25,780 nt of DNA from Acidimicrobiaceae bacterium. GTDB lineage: Bacteria > Actinomycetota > Acidimicrobiia > Acidimicrobiales > Palsa-688. Positions 15,057 through 23,444 of this stretch are shown in pieces. Both the position numbers and the translations under genes were made by a program. Below the pieces are notes generated by a model, which was given only the letters and a program-made list of their open reading frames with translations, was not told the DNA's origin and did no database searches. The DNA lies in NCBI GenBank assembly GCA_003156795.1, contig PMHU01000204.1:450-26229 (forward strand). Direction: 5' to 3'. How positions within the stretch are numbered: the stretch's first letter is position 1; each line of letters opens with the position of its first letter.

Positions 15057-15464
15057 ATGGACGATCTGCATGCGGGCGAAGCCACCTGCGGTGATGGGCT
15101 TAGACCTTCTATTCGCGGCTATGGACTGCTGCCGCGACCAAGGCCTGGCGAGGGTATTACCGTTGACTCCGTGGTCACCCTCGAGGAGCTGCTGGAGCAG
15201 ATTAGGACCCTGCCTCTCAATCTCGCCTCAGTGGAGCACGGGGCGGACGAGGATCACGTGGAAGACGACGTAGCGGCAGCCGTCGCAGAACTAGCGGTCG
15301 CCGCGACCATCGCCCGCGTGGCCCAGGAGAGCTTGCGGTTGCGAGTCGAGATCGCTCGCAGCCGCGGTGCTACCTGGACCACGGTTGGGAAGTTGATCGG
15401 GTTGACACCTTGGCGAGCTCAGCAGCGGTACTTCGAGAAGCGACCTTTTGGCGCCCGGTGGTAG
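15057..15464 (+). CDS. Small helix-turn-helix protein
   Basis: Up to 135 residues. The C-terminal part, VEIARSRGATWTTVGKLIGLTPWRAQQRYFEKR, is a helix-turn-helix of the kind found in many small actinobacterial DNA-binding proteins (pattern R..GaSW..IG..LG.s...a..Rf). A helical acidic segment precedes it. Residues 1-38 look non-coding. A GTG at 15171 (giving 98 residues, VVTLEELLEQIRTLP...) may be the true start, though no strong ribosome site marks either. It probably binds DNA; target unknown. It converges on the two-TM protein gene. Confidence 0.65.
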   Translation: MDDLHAGEATCGDGLRPSIRGYGLLPRPRPGEGITVDSVVTLEELLEQIRTLPLNLASVEHGADEDHVEDDVAAAVAELAVAATIARVAQESLRLRVEIARSRGATWTTVGKLIGLTPWRAQQRYFEKRPFGARW

Positions 15465-15520
15465 CTGCTCGCTGAACGAATGCGAGCCTCGTGAGCGCGG
15501 TGAGCAGGAATCGCGGGCTG

Positions 15521-16498
15521 CTACAGGCGGCGCTTGGTGATGATCTGCCCCTTCACGATCACTCGGTTGGCCATCTCCGCCTCGTAGGCCAGTCGCCGCT
15601 TCTCGGCCCGTCGGCGGCGCAGGACCGGCCAGAGGGCAACGGCGGCGGCAAGGACGACAGCGCCGGCGGCCCAGGCGGCCGTGAGCCCCGCCGGATACTC
15701 CTGCACGGTGAGGCCGACCTGGCCGCCCTGGCGTTCGAGCACGGCGTACTCGCGTGCCGCGAGAGACGCCGCATCGGTGCTGACGCTCGGCGTCGTCCCC
15801 ACCGCCTCCGAAACAGAGACGATTCGGCCGTAAAAGAGCTCAGCGACCTCTAGGGAGGGAGTCCCCTTCGGGGCCTGCGCCGAAGGTTCGTACGTCACGG
15901 TATAGGAGCCGGGAATCCCGGCCACGCTCCCGGTGGACTTACGATCCAGCGAATCCGCCGCGTACGTCGTGATGCCCATTTTCTGGCTTCGAAGCTGCAA
16001 CAGGGCGGCTCGGGCGCTAGCGACGTCGGGCAGAAGGAAGGCGATGATCCCGGCCGCTGAGGTCTGCGACGCGTTCCAGACGATGGAGTAGATACCGGTC
16101 CGCGACGGCGACGTCTTTGCCGCGCTGGTGACAGCGGCCAACCCGGTCTGGCTGTCGTTTTTCTCCACGGCCTGCGGAGTGGTCTTGGCGAAGGCGGCGA
16201 GGCCGGGGGTGTTGGGTACCAGCCGGGCCAGACGGGTCCCGTCGATGTGGGTGTAGGGGATCACCAGCTCGTAGACGACGGCCGCTACCACCAGGATCAC
16301 GACTGCCCGTCCGACAGCGGCACCGGCGTGACGTCTCCGGCCGGTACTCCCTCGGCCCGCCTCGACAGCCGGTTCTGTTACGTCCGCTTCACGTTCCGGT
16401 TCCGGCTCGCCGTTCGTTCGCTGTGCGTCCGTGTTGGGCTCTGACGCGACGGCTGCCTCGTCCTCGTCCACGACCTCTTCATCCCGTCTATCTGTCAC
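15521..16498 (-). CDS. Two-TM protein with acidic N-terminus and external domain, unknown function
   Basis: From the GTG at 16498 (GGAGG just upstream) it is 325 residues. Layout: an acidic, disordered Glu/Asp-rich N-terminus (1-60), TM1 about 63-80 (GRAVVILVVAAVVYELVI), a ~190-residue domain predicted outside (IYSIVWNASQTSAAGIIAFLLPDVASARAALLQL...), TM2 about 272-293, and a very basic cytoplasmic tail (RRRRAEKRRL). A TTG at 16630 would extend it by 44 low-complexity residues. No enzyme motif was seen. The external domain has an alternating strand/helix pattern reminiscent of the lipoprotein at 22551-23210, but I cannot show homology. Followed upstream by the PQQ-propeller gene on the same strand. 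Confidence 0.75.
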   Translation of the reverse strand: MTDRRDEEVVDEDEAAVASEPNTDAQRTNGEPEPEREADVTEPAVEAGRGSTGRRRHAGAAVGRAVVILVVAAVVYELVIPYTHIDGTRLARLVPNTPGLAAFAKTTPQAVEKNDSQTGLAAVTSAAKTSPSRTGIYSIVWNASQTSAAGIIAFLLPDVASARAALLQLRSQKMGITTYAADSLDRKSTGSVAGIPGSYTVTYEPSAQAPKGTPSLEVAELFYGRIVSVSEAVGTTPSVSTDAASLAAREYAVLERQGGQVGLTVQEYPAGLTAAWAAGAVVLAAAVALWPVLRRRRAEKRRLAYEAEMANRVIVKGQIITKRRL

Positions 16499-16897
16499 GG
16501 GCCTCCAGCGAAGACCCCTGAGATGAACGGAGCCTGAACCACCGCCGGACGGGTCCGTTCGGCCGCGCGGTGGGGTCATCAGCTCCGCCGACCACCAGGT
16601 AGGGCGCCAAAGCAAGCCGCTGTTCAACAATGGTCATAGACAACATTACGCCCGGACGAGCCGAGCGCTAAATATGGCGTCAGGCTGGGCGTCGGCCCTC
16701 AAAGTCTGGCTGGCGGTGCTTGATCGTGCAGGCGGGCGGCGCCGGCAGCGCCTCTGCGTGGGTTCAACTACCGCCGCGGATGTACTCGACTGCTCAGGAG
16801 TGCTATTTACATCCGGCGAGACACGAATCGTCCTGGACCGCCCGGCCATGCACAGCCCCAGCTGGCGCGCCGATCCGACCGAGCCCGGGGAGAGAAT
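16499..16897. other. 399-bp intergenic region between two minus-strand genes
   Basis: No gene supported. It contains the ribosome site for the two-TM protein and an AT-richer stretch at about 16620-16680, where a promoter could lie, but no box pair is convincing. Open frames on the plus strand here continue as antisense shadows of the PQQ gene. Confidence 0.45.
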
Positions 16898-18931
16898 TCA
16901 GCTGCGGTGGGACTCAGCTCTCAGGCCATTTGACGTCGGCCAGACGAACATCCCATCCGAAACCACCCCGGCGGTGCTTGGCTGCGTGCTGGGAACACCC
17001 TGGACGGATTGTCCATTGGCAGCACATGTGTTGAACACCGGACTGCCTTGTCGCTGGCCTCGTGCCGACGCACCCTGCGCGGTACTCACCGAGTACATGG
17101 GGTTCTGTTCACACCAAAAGACCTCGTTGGAGGTCAGGGCTGTCAGTGTCCCCGTTGTAACGTCGAGAAGAGCGCGCTCCCCTGACAGTTGCGTTACGAC
17201 CAAGTGTGTGCTGTCGGCGAAGGCCACACCTGTTCCCAGGGAAAGAGCCTGAGCCCCCTGGACAGGCAAAGACCATTTGATCGTCCCCGACGTCGGATTC
17301 ACTCCTTCGAGGGTGAGGCCAACTCCAGGCATGCTGACCGAGTTTCCTGTCTCGCTGGCCGTACCCGAGTACCTGCAGATGACGTCAGCGGTGAGGAACT
17401 GCAGTCCTCCGCCACACATGAAATAACCCGGATCGTTCCAAGTGATAGTCCCGTCAGAGACCGAGATCCCGACGGTCTTGAATTGGTCGAGCGGGTACGT
17501 GGCCCCTGAGGGAGCCGCACCAACGCTGCCCACATCTAGGCTTCCCTGCGCTAGGAAGTCCCAACCGTAGTTCGGGTCGTACTGCGTCCCTCCGAAGATT
17601 TTTGCAACCGCCTTCGACCAAAGGACCTGACCGGCAGGCGAGATCTGGTCGAACGTAGCCTTCGAGTCGCTGGTCTCCCAGAGCCCGCCACTATTGGATA
17701 ACCCGGGCGGCGATACCGACATGTTCCGCATGGGACCTTCCGGTACGGCGACTACGTGCCCCGTTGCCGGGTCCAACAAGGGCAGGGCGGTCGTCGTATC
17801 CGAACTAAAGGCCGCTATACAGAAGTCCCCGCCGCACACTGCGGGAGCGTCTGAAAGCACAAGAGGCTGAGGCACGGACCACACGACGTTCCCCGTTGCC
17901 GCATCGAGCCCCTCGACCGTGACGCTGGGATCATCGGACCCTCCAACAGGAGCCAATTCCAACACGGTGTCTCCAAGCACCGTTGGACCGAATGCCACTC
18001 CCGGTGTGATCTGGGAGGCAGAAAAGGTGCGGGTCCACAGAGTTGCGCCGTTTGTCGGCCTGATTGCGGTCAATTGAAGTTGTCGATTGGACGTTAGGTC
18101 CAAGGCGAGCACGACGCCATCAGCGGCGACAGGGCTTCCGACCACTCGAAGTGAAGAGTCGGTCCATCCGGGGCGGCTTCCTTTCGAGATGATCATGAAT
18201 CCGCCAGTTATCCCAAGAATGCAGAGGATGACGATGGCGATCGTGATGACCACGCGGCGCGGCGGCCGACGTGAGCGTGTGAAGTCGCTTTGACCCCCTG
18301 GCCAAGCCTGAGGTGCGGGGTACCCAATGCCTGGGGGCCATGGCTGGGACGGCGTGTTCCAATCAGCGACAGACGGCTGTGCCGGCGTCGCGCTGGCAGA
18401 CGGTGCGGTCCAAGATGGGGACGCCCCGGTGGGTATTCCAGCTGGCACGCCTGACGGATGTGGTGACGATGGACTCCCCGCAGAGGGCATCGGGTACGGG
18501 GCGGCGATCGGGGATCGACAACCGTCGCAGAACGAGCCCGCCACAGGAGTGCCGCAGTTGGGGCACAACAAATTCCGTTCGGACGGTATCGACCCCGGGG
18601 CCGCCTGCGTCTCGGGTTGCGCAATCGGGGGCGATGTCGCCGGAGTAAGGGAGGGCGGCGTCTGGGTGTAGTTCGTGCCCGCCGGGACTTCCCGCAGCAT
18701 CCCTACGATCTGTACGCACGCGGCGATGCGTTGGTCGGCCGCCTCAGGATTCTTGGACCCGTCGAGCTTGATAGCGAGCAAGTGCTCCCTGGTCTGCGAC
18801 AATGCCGCCGCCAGTTCAGCGGTCATGGGAAGCGTCCCGGCCCGGTAGGCGTCATGGATGTCGCGGACCTGGCGTGTGGTGTCGGCCACGAAACTCAAGT
18901 CGTCAGCCCCGCCTACCACCGTATCTGCCAT
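16898..18931 (-). CDS. Zinc-ribbon, single-TM, PQQ-type beta-propeller protein
   Basis: 677 residues in four parts. 1-90 is helical. A zinc ribbon C123-x-x-C126...C135-x-x-C138 (LLCPNCGTPVAGSFCDGC) is followed by a Pro/Ser/Ala-rich linker to about 220. One TM helix spans about 227-248 after a basic RRPPRR, so the C-terminus is outside. The outer ~425 residues carry PQQ/PQQ-like blade motifs (DAATGNVVWSVP, PTNGATLWTRTF, SPAGQVLWSKA, PTSGTIKWSLP) and pairs of cysteines that could form disulfides. These propellers usually act as scaffolds or sensors; PQQ cofactor binding is not implied. The ATG at 18931 lacks a clear ribosome site. Local GC seems lower than in the flanking genes. Confidence 0.8.
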   Translation of the reverse strand: MADTVVGGADDLSFVADTTRQVRDIHDAYRAGTLPMTAELAAALSQTREHLLAIKLDGSKNPEAADQRIAACVQIVGMLREVPAGTNYTQTPPSLTPATSPPIAQPETQAAPGSIPSERNLLCPNCGTPVAGSFCDGCRSPIAAPYPMPSAGSPSSPHPSGVPAGIPTGASPSWTAPSASATPAQPSVADWNTPSQPWPPGIGYPAPQAWPGGQSDFTRSRRPPRRVVITIAIVILCILGITGGFMIISKGSRPGWTDSSLRVVGSPVAADGVVLALDLTSNRQLQLTAIRPTNGATLWTRTFSASQITPGVAFGPTVLGDTVLELAPVGGSDDPSVTVEGLDAATGNVVWSVPQPLVLSDAPAVCGGDFCIAAFSSDTTTALPLLDPATGHVVAVPEGPMRNMSVSPPGLSNSGGLWETSDSKATFDQISPAGQVLWSKAVAKIFGGTQYDPNYGWDFLAQGSLDVGSVGAAPSGATYPLDQFKTVGISVSDGTITWNDPGYFMCGGGLQFLTADVICRYSGTASETGNSVSMPGVGLTLEGVNPTSGTIKWSLPVQGAQALSLGTGVAFADSTHLVVTQLSGERALLDVTTGTLTALTSNEVFWCEQNPMYSVSTAQGASARGQRQGSPVFNTCAANGQSVQGVPSTQPSTAGVVSDGMFVWPTSNGLRAESHRS

Positions 18932-19306
18932 CGGTCAGGGCACTGCCGGCCGGCTGGCCGCGGGGCGGCAACCACAGCAGACAGGCCTAGCGAGGGCTCC
19001 GACACTCCAACTCAAGACGGGTCCTTTCGCGCCACGGACAGCGCTGTCGCCCCACAGCAGTTAGGGAGGGTATCGGCCGAGTTTCAGTGAACCTGAAGCA
19101 CATCTATCCATTCATCGCTGCGGATCCGGTCGACGAAGTACCGCTCGCCCACGCGGAGGAGGCTCTTGGGGAGCCAGGGCTCGGGCCGGCCAGCGCCGGG
19201 AGACGGGTTCTCCTCCGTCCTCATCAGGACTCCGAGACCGAGGAGGTCGGTGCTACCGTCACGACATTGGGCCGCACCGGGCGGTCGTTATCCACGAGGT
19301 GTGGCC
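18932..19306. other. 375-bp region between the divergent PQQ-propeller and ALDH genes
   Basis: It should contain both promoters, but I see no convincing box pair. It also holds one short, coding-looking minus-strand frame (19084-19224, listed separately). The ALDH ribosome site GAGGT lies at its right end. Confidence 0.45.
19084..19224 (-). CDS. Possible 46-aa small protein or gene remnant
   Basis: The ATG at 19224 has GGAG 5 nt upstream. The peptide ends KSLLRVGERYFVDRIRSDEW followed by IDVLQVH, which has a natural protein composition unlike shadow frames. It may be a true small gene or the 3' end of a decayed one. The opposite strand also carries an open frame (GTG at 19087), so this is uncertain. 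Confidence 0.25.
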   Translation of the reverse strand: MRTEENPSPGAGRPEPWLPKSLLRVGERYFVDRIRSDEWIDVLQVH

Positions 19307-20725
19307 ATGATCATTCGTGATTCTCTTTACATAGACGGAGCCTGGGTCTCGCCGTCCGGGTCTGACACGTTGGACGTCATCGACTCGACCACCGAAGAGG
19401 TGTTCGCCACGATCCCGGCCGGGACCTCGGCCGATATCGATCGAGCAGTCCAGGCGGCGAGTCGGGCCTTCCCCGGTTGGGCGGCCACGCCGGCCAAGGA
19501 CCGTGGGGCGTTCATACAGAAGATGGCCGAGGGACTCCAAGCCCGCGCCGGCGAGATTGCAGACGTGATCAGCCACGAGGTGGGGATGCCGAGGAGCTTC
19601 ACCGAGACTTTTCAGGTGGGGCTGCCCATGGGGGAGTTCGCCGATAACGCCGCCCGTGCGGCGTCTTACAACTGGCAAGAGGAGATCGGTAACTCCCTCG
19701 TCATCAAGGAGCCCGTCGGTGTCGTGGGTGCCATTACGCCGTGGAACTTTCCCCTCTACCAGATCGCCCTCAAGGTGGCACCTGCGTTGGCCGCGGGATG
19801 CACGGTGGTGCTGAAGCCGAGCGAAGTCGCTCCGATCAACGCCTTCATCCTGGCCGAGATCATCCACGAGGTGGGACTGCCGAAAGGAGTCTTCAACTTG
19901 GTCACCGGTCTCGGGCCGGTGGTCGGCGAAGCGATCGCTGCCCACCCTCTGGTCGACAAGGTCTCCTTTACCGGCTCGACCCGAGCGGGCAAGCGGGTCA
20001 TGGAGATCTGTGCGCAGAGTATCAAGCGGGTGTCGCTGGAAATGGGAGGGAAGTCGGCGAACATCATCTTGGAGGATGCCGACTTGGCGGCCGCGGTGCC
20101 AGCTGGCGTGTTCGGCTGTTACTTGAACTCGGGCCAGGTCTGCTCAGCTCCGACGCGGATGCTCGTGCCGCGTTCGAAATTGGCAGAGGTCGAGCAGCTG
20201 GCGGCAACCGCGGCGGCAGGCTTCGCTCCCGGCGACCCGTTTGCCGCCACGACGGGGATCGGTCCGCTCGTCTCCGCCGTTCAACGCGACAAGGTCCGTG
20301 ACTACATTAAGAAAGGCGTCCAAGAGGGGGCGACCCTGGTCGCCGGCGGGGCCGAAGCCCCCGAAGGGCTCGAAAAAGGCTTCTTCATTCAGCCGACCGT
20401 CTTCTCGAATGTGTCCAACGACATGACCATCGCCCGGGAAGAGATCTTTGGACCGGTGCTCTCGATCATCCCGTTCGATACCGAGGAAGAGGCCATCGAG
20501 ATCGCCAACGACACCGACTACGGCCTTTCGGGAGGCGTCTGGGCCGGCACCCAGGAGCACGCCATCGAGGTCGCGCAGAGACTCCGTACCGGCCAGGTCG
20601 ACGTGAACGGCGGCGGCTTCAACCCCCTGGCGCCCTTCGGCGGCTACAAGAAATCAGGTATCGGTCGCGAACGAGGCGCTTTTGGATTCGAGGAGTTCCT
20701 CGAAGTGAAGGCCATTCAGAGGTAG
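19307..20725 (+). CDS. NAD(P)-dependent aldehyde dehydrogenase
   Basis: 472 residues from ATG 19307 (GAGGT 7 nt upstream; 47 upstream codons of the longer frame look non-coding). Oxidises aldehydes to acids. The catalytic set is complete: N147 (TPWNFPLYQ), K170 (VVLKPSE), E245 (LEMGGKSANI) and nucleophile C279 (NSGQVCSAPTRM). The C-terminal GGYKKSGIGRERG is standard. It stands alone between the PQQ-propeller and DinB genes, about 5.7 kb from the aldolase pair. It could oxidise the aldehyde released by a retro-aldol step or by the amine oxidase; neither link is proven. Confidence 0.95.
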   Translation: MIIRDSLYIDGAWVSPSGSDTLDVIDSTTEEVFATIPAGTSADIDRAVQAASRAFPGWAATPAKDRGAFIQKMAEGLQARAGEIADVISHEVGMPRSFTETFQVGLPMGEFADNAARAASYNWQEEIGNSLVIKEPVGVVGAITPWNFPLYQIALKVAPALAAGCTVVLKPSEVAPINAFILAEIIHEVGLPKGVFNLVTGLGPVVGEAIAAHPLVDKVSFTGSTRAGKRVMEICAQSIKRVSLEMGGKSANIILEDADLAAAVPAGVFGCYLNSGQVCSAPTRMLVPRSKLAEVEQLAATAAAGFAPGDPFAATTGIGPLVSAVQRDKVRDYIKKGVQEGATLVAGGAEAPEGLEKGFFIQPTVFSNVSNDMTIAREEIFGPVLSIIPFDTEEEAIEIANDTDYGLSGGVWAGTQEHAIEVAQRLRTGQVDVNGGGFNPLAPFGGYKKSGIGRERGAFGFEEFLEVKAIQR

Positions 20726-20864
20726 TCGTCGACACGATCGGGATTCCCCGGTCATGACGAGAGCCGACCCTGAAAACCTCGCCGGGCATCTGTCAAGCGG
20801 TGTCAGTGTCGCCACAGCGAGTCGCGGGCGGTGTGGATTCTTGGACGGGAGGTGAGGGAGTGCT

Positions 20865-21458
20865 GTGTCTGACCTGAAAGAGGAGCTACACCGTAAGCTC
20901 CAGGCCAGCCGGGCCGCGCTGGGGTCCAAGCTCGACAATCTGAGTGAATACGATCGTCGGCGCCCGATGACGCCGACCGGCACGAATCTGCTCGGCTTGG
21001 TGAAGCACTTGGCCGGGCTGGAGTATGGGTATCTGGGTGAATCGTTCGGCTACCCGGCCCCGGAAAGCATGTCATGGATCGAGGACGGCTCGATCTGGCA
21101 GGGCGCCGACATGTGGGCCAAGCCCGATGAGTCCAGCGAATACATCACTGGTCTCTACCGGCGCGCCTGCGCCCATGCTGATGGCGTCATACAGGCCCTC
21201 GATCTCGAGGCACCTGGGTCGGTGGCGCACTGGCCCGAGGACCGGCGGGATACGACCCTGGGCGTTCTGATGATCCGGATGGTCGCGGAAACAGCCCAGC
21301 ACGCCGGCCACGCGGACATCATCCGGGAACTCATCGACGGAAAGGGTGGCCCGGATCAGTCTGCCTTCGACGAAGCCACATGGCGGGAATACATCGCCCA
21401 GGTTCAAACCGCGGCCAACACGTTCGCCACCGGCTCCCAGGCGACCACACGACCCTGA
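20865..21458 (+). CDS. DinB-family protein (DUF664-like metal-binding four-helix bundle)
   Basis: 197 residues. An N-terminal helix with a DNLSEYDRRRPMTPTG turn leads to LLGLVKHLAGLEYGYLGESF, with the first candidate metal His. A later helix, MVAETAQHAGHADIIRELID, has H-x-x-H-type ligands. This arrangement (H in helix 2, HxxxH region in helix 4) is usual in actinobacterial DinB/YfiT-like proteins; some are thiol-transferases using mycothiol or bacillithiol. The GTG at 20865 has GGGAG 5 nt upstream. Independent gene after the ALDH. Confidence 0.88.
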   Translation: MSDLKEELHRKLQASRAALGSKLDNLSEYDRRRPMTPTGTNLLGLVKHLAGLEYGYLGESFGYPAPESMSWIEDGSIWQGADMWAKPDESSEYITGLYRRACAHADGVIQALDLEAPGSVAHWPEDRRDTTLGVLMIRMVAETAQHAGHADIIRELIDGKGGPDQSAFDEATWREYIAQVQTAANTFATGSQATTRP

Positions 21459-21521
21459 GCCCTGGTGTGCAGATCGGGGCAGGGAGCGGGATTGATCTGT
21501 TGGCCGATCGTACCGCGGTTC

Positions 21522-22280
21522 CTAGCGCTCCTGCTCGGTCGGGCGGATGAGCACCTCATTCAGGACGACATGGCGAGGTTGCGTCACCGCATAGGCGATG
21601 GCGTTGGCAATGTCGACCGCTTGCATGGTCTCAATGCCATCGAAGGTCTTGGCCATATCCTCCAAGATCTCGGGACGATTCTGGAACGGAAGCTCGGTCG
21701 CGGTAGCGCCTGGCTCGATCGCCGTAACCCGCACGTGACGCCGCGTGACCTCTTGACGAAGCGACTCGCCGAAGGCCACCACGCCGACTTTCGTCGCCGC
21801 GTACACCCCGTTGTTGAGACGGGCTATTCGCCCGGCAACCGAACTGATGTTGATGATGTCGGCAACACGTCTGGGCTCCGACTCTGCGGCATGCAGCAGA
21901 TGCGGCAGAGCTGCATGAGTGCAGTACATGAGCCCGAGCAAGTTGATCTCGATCATCCGCTTCCATTCCCCTGTCGGCGCGCCGCTGATCGGACCGAGCA
22001 ACATGACCCCCGCATTGTTCACAAGGATGTCGAGCCGCCCGAAGGCCTCCACTGTTTCCTCGACGGCGCGCCGGCATTCGGACTCCTTGGTGAGGTCGGC
22101 CTCGATGACGCACACCTTCGAAAAGCCGCTGATTCGTCCGGCCACCTCGGCGAGTCGGTCACCTCGTCGAGCCGCGATAGCCACCTTGCTACCGTGGCCT
22201 GCCAAGGCCAAAGCCGCTGCTTCGCCGATCCCGCTCGAAGCACCGGTTACAAGGACGGCGGTGTCGTCAAGTACACCCAT
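21522..22280 (-). CDS. Classical short-chain dehydrogenase/reductase
   Basis: 252 residues. TGASSGIG at 12-19, NNAG, INISSVAG with the catalytic Ser, and Y160-x-x-x-K164 (YAATKVG). After the second strand comes AARRGDRL, a basic pattern that often goes with NADPH preference. It lacks the mycofactocin-type insert seen in the 8598-9422 enzyme. The ATG at 22280 has AGGAGG 6 nt upstream. Substrate unknown. It converges on the DinB gene 63 bp away and lies downstream of a long inverted repeat. Confidence 0.93.
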   Translation of the reverse strand: MGVLDDTAVLVTGASSGIGEAAALALAGHGSKVAIAARRGDRLAEVAGRISGFSKVCVIEADLTKESECRRAVEETVEAFGRLDILVNNAGVMLLGPISGAPTGEWKRMIEINLLGLMYCTHAALPHLLHAAESEPRRVADIINISSVAGRIARLNNGVYAATKVGVVAFGESLRQEVTRRHVRVTAIEPGATATELPFQNRPEILEDMAKTFDGIETMQAVDIANAIAYAVTQPRHVVLNEVLIRPTEQER

Positions 22281-22363
22281 GAGAGACCTCCTATTGTCAT
22301 GCCGGTGTGGGTGCCAAGCCCTCCCAGCCCAACAAGCGAAGATACCCGCATTGCTCAGCGCTT

Positions 22364-22429
22364 GAGGACGTCACACGGCCTGGAGGTGCGGTTCAGTAGC
22401 AACGAACATCCAGTCCGTGTGACGTCCTC
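22364..22429. repeat. Long inverted repeat (24-position arms, 22 paired)
   Basis: GAGGACGTCACACGG (22364-22378) and its exact reverse complement (22415-22429) form 15 perfect pairs. The stem continues inward with two mismatches to 22387/22406, leaving an 18-nt loop. It lies between the minus-strand lipoprotein gene and the SDR gene. It could be a terminator (no U-tract seen), an mRNA structure, a regulator site or a remnant of a small mobile element. Confidence 0.8.
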
Positions 22430-22550
22430 GGCCCAGTTACCAGGATCCCCCCACGCAATGTCGCCTTCGCCGTCTGGCGAACCGAGCCCGAGACCTTGAT
22501 CGTTCCCTTAACGCCGTAGCCATGCAGGGCCCGATCCCTCGGCTCGGATC

Positions 22551-23210
22551 CTAGGCGTACCCCAGGGACGCGGCTTCGGTGCTTTGGGACCGGGCGACGC
22601 GCAAGATGTCGCTGGGCGAGATCGAGCCCTGCGGCCCGGTGAAGATGAGGTGGTAAAAGAGGGGCCCTCTCACCATATTGATGTCCTGCGCAACCTGACT
22701 TCCAGTCGGTGCCGTGAAGGATCGCGTGAAGCCGGAGGTGTCGGCTAACCGGGGCGTCGGGAAGGTGGTCAGTTGACTGGACGCCTGGCCAGCGAAGGTC
22801 AACAGATTGAAATACCCAAGAGCCTGCCCGGGCGACCCCATCACCTGAACCCTGATGATCAGCGTCTCGCCGGTGCCTTTGACGGCCCACGTCCGTTGGT
22901 AGGCACTCCTAAAGCCGTACTGCCGCAAGATCGCTTCTTGTTGCGCAGTTTCCTGATCGTCCACGGCTTTCGCCGTCGCGGACAGGCCGAGGGGCCCGTC
23001 GAGGTCGGACCCGGCCGGCGCCTCGAGGTAGTTGGCGGGCAGGCGGTCGAAAACAATCAGTCGAAGATCACCGGGCACGGCGGTGGGGATCGCGGTGCTG
23101 CTGGCGACACTCGTCCTGCTCGTCGATTTGGTGGAGTTGCAACCCGCCAGAACCACCATACCGAGCATCGAAACTACGGCCGTCCGCCACAACAGGCCCG
23201 AGTATGTCAC
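22551..23210 (-). CDS. Putative lipoprotein, unknown function
   Basis: 219 residues from GTG 23210. Signal sequence MTYSGLLWRTAVVSMLGMVV with lipobox LAGC, acylated Cys at 24, then a Ser/Thr-rich tether. The mature domain (about 50-215) includes RLPANYLEAPAGSDLDGPLG, AILRQYGFRSAYQRTW, LIIRVQVMGSPGQALGYFNL and a C-terminal PLFYHLIFTGPQGSISPSDI. It would be anchored on the outer face of the membrane. I do not recognise the domain. The gene is followed by the inverted repeat at 22364-22429. Confidence 0.75.
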   Translation of the reverse strand: MTYSGLLWRTAVVSMLGMVVLAGCNSTKSTSRTSVASSTAIPTAVPGDLRLIVFDRLPANYLEAPAGSDLDGPLGLSATAKAVDDQETAQQEAILRQYGFRSAYQRTWAVKGTGETLIIRVQVMGSPGQALGYFNLLTFAGQASSQLTTFPTPRLADTSGFTRSFTAPTGSQVAQDINMVRGPLFYHLIFTGPQGSISPSDILRVARSQSTEAASLGYA

Positions 23211-23288
23211 CCAACGACACTAATCCGGACCTACCGGCTCTCATTGCGATCGTTGCCCTCTCAGAGATGGCCTTGGTCTGACTGATAG

Positions 23289-23408
23289 TTGGACGTTGCT
23301 CATGAAGCCCTTCGGACAGTTCGTGCTGATCGCCGACTACCCGCAGATGAGCAGACTGCTATCAAACGCCTCGTGGTCGAGACCGAGCGAATCGTCTACC
23401 GCTCGTAG
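23289..23408 (+). pseudogene. Possible 39-aa ORF or gene remnant
   Basis: From TTG 23289 directly after a TAG, the peptide ends DEQTAIKRLVVETERIVYRS, with a natural helical, charged composition unlike the other frames here. No ribosome site is visible. It may be the 3' end of a decayed gene. Otherwise the 23211-23444 gap shows nothing. Confidence 0.2.
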
Positions 23409-23444
23409 CCTTTGGCTCTTGGGGCCGCAGTCCGTTCCTGGGGT

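Noticed and set aside
15465..15520. CTGCTC/GAGCAG hairpin between convergent genes as terminator
   Set aside because: 6-bp arms with a long loop and no U-run; too weak to support.
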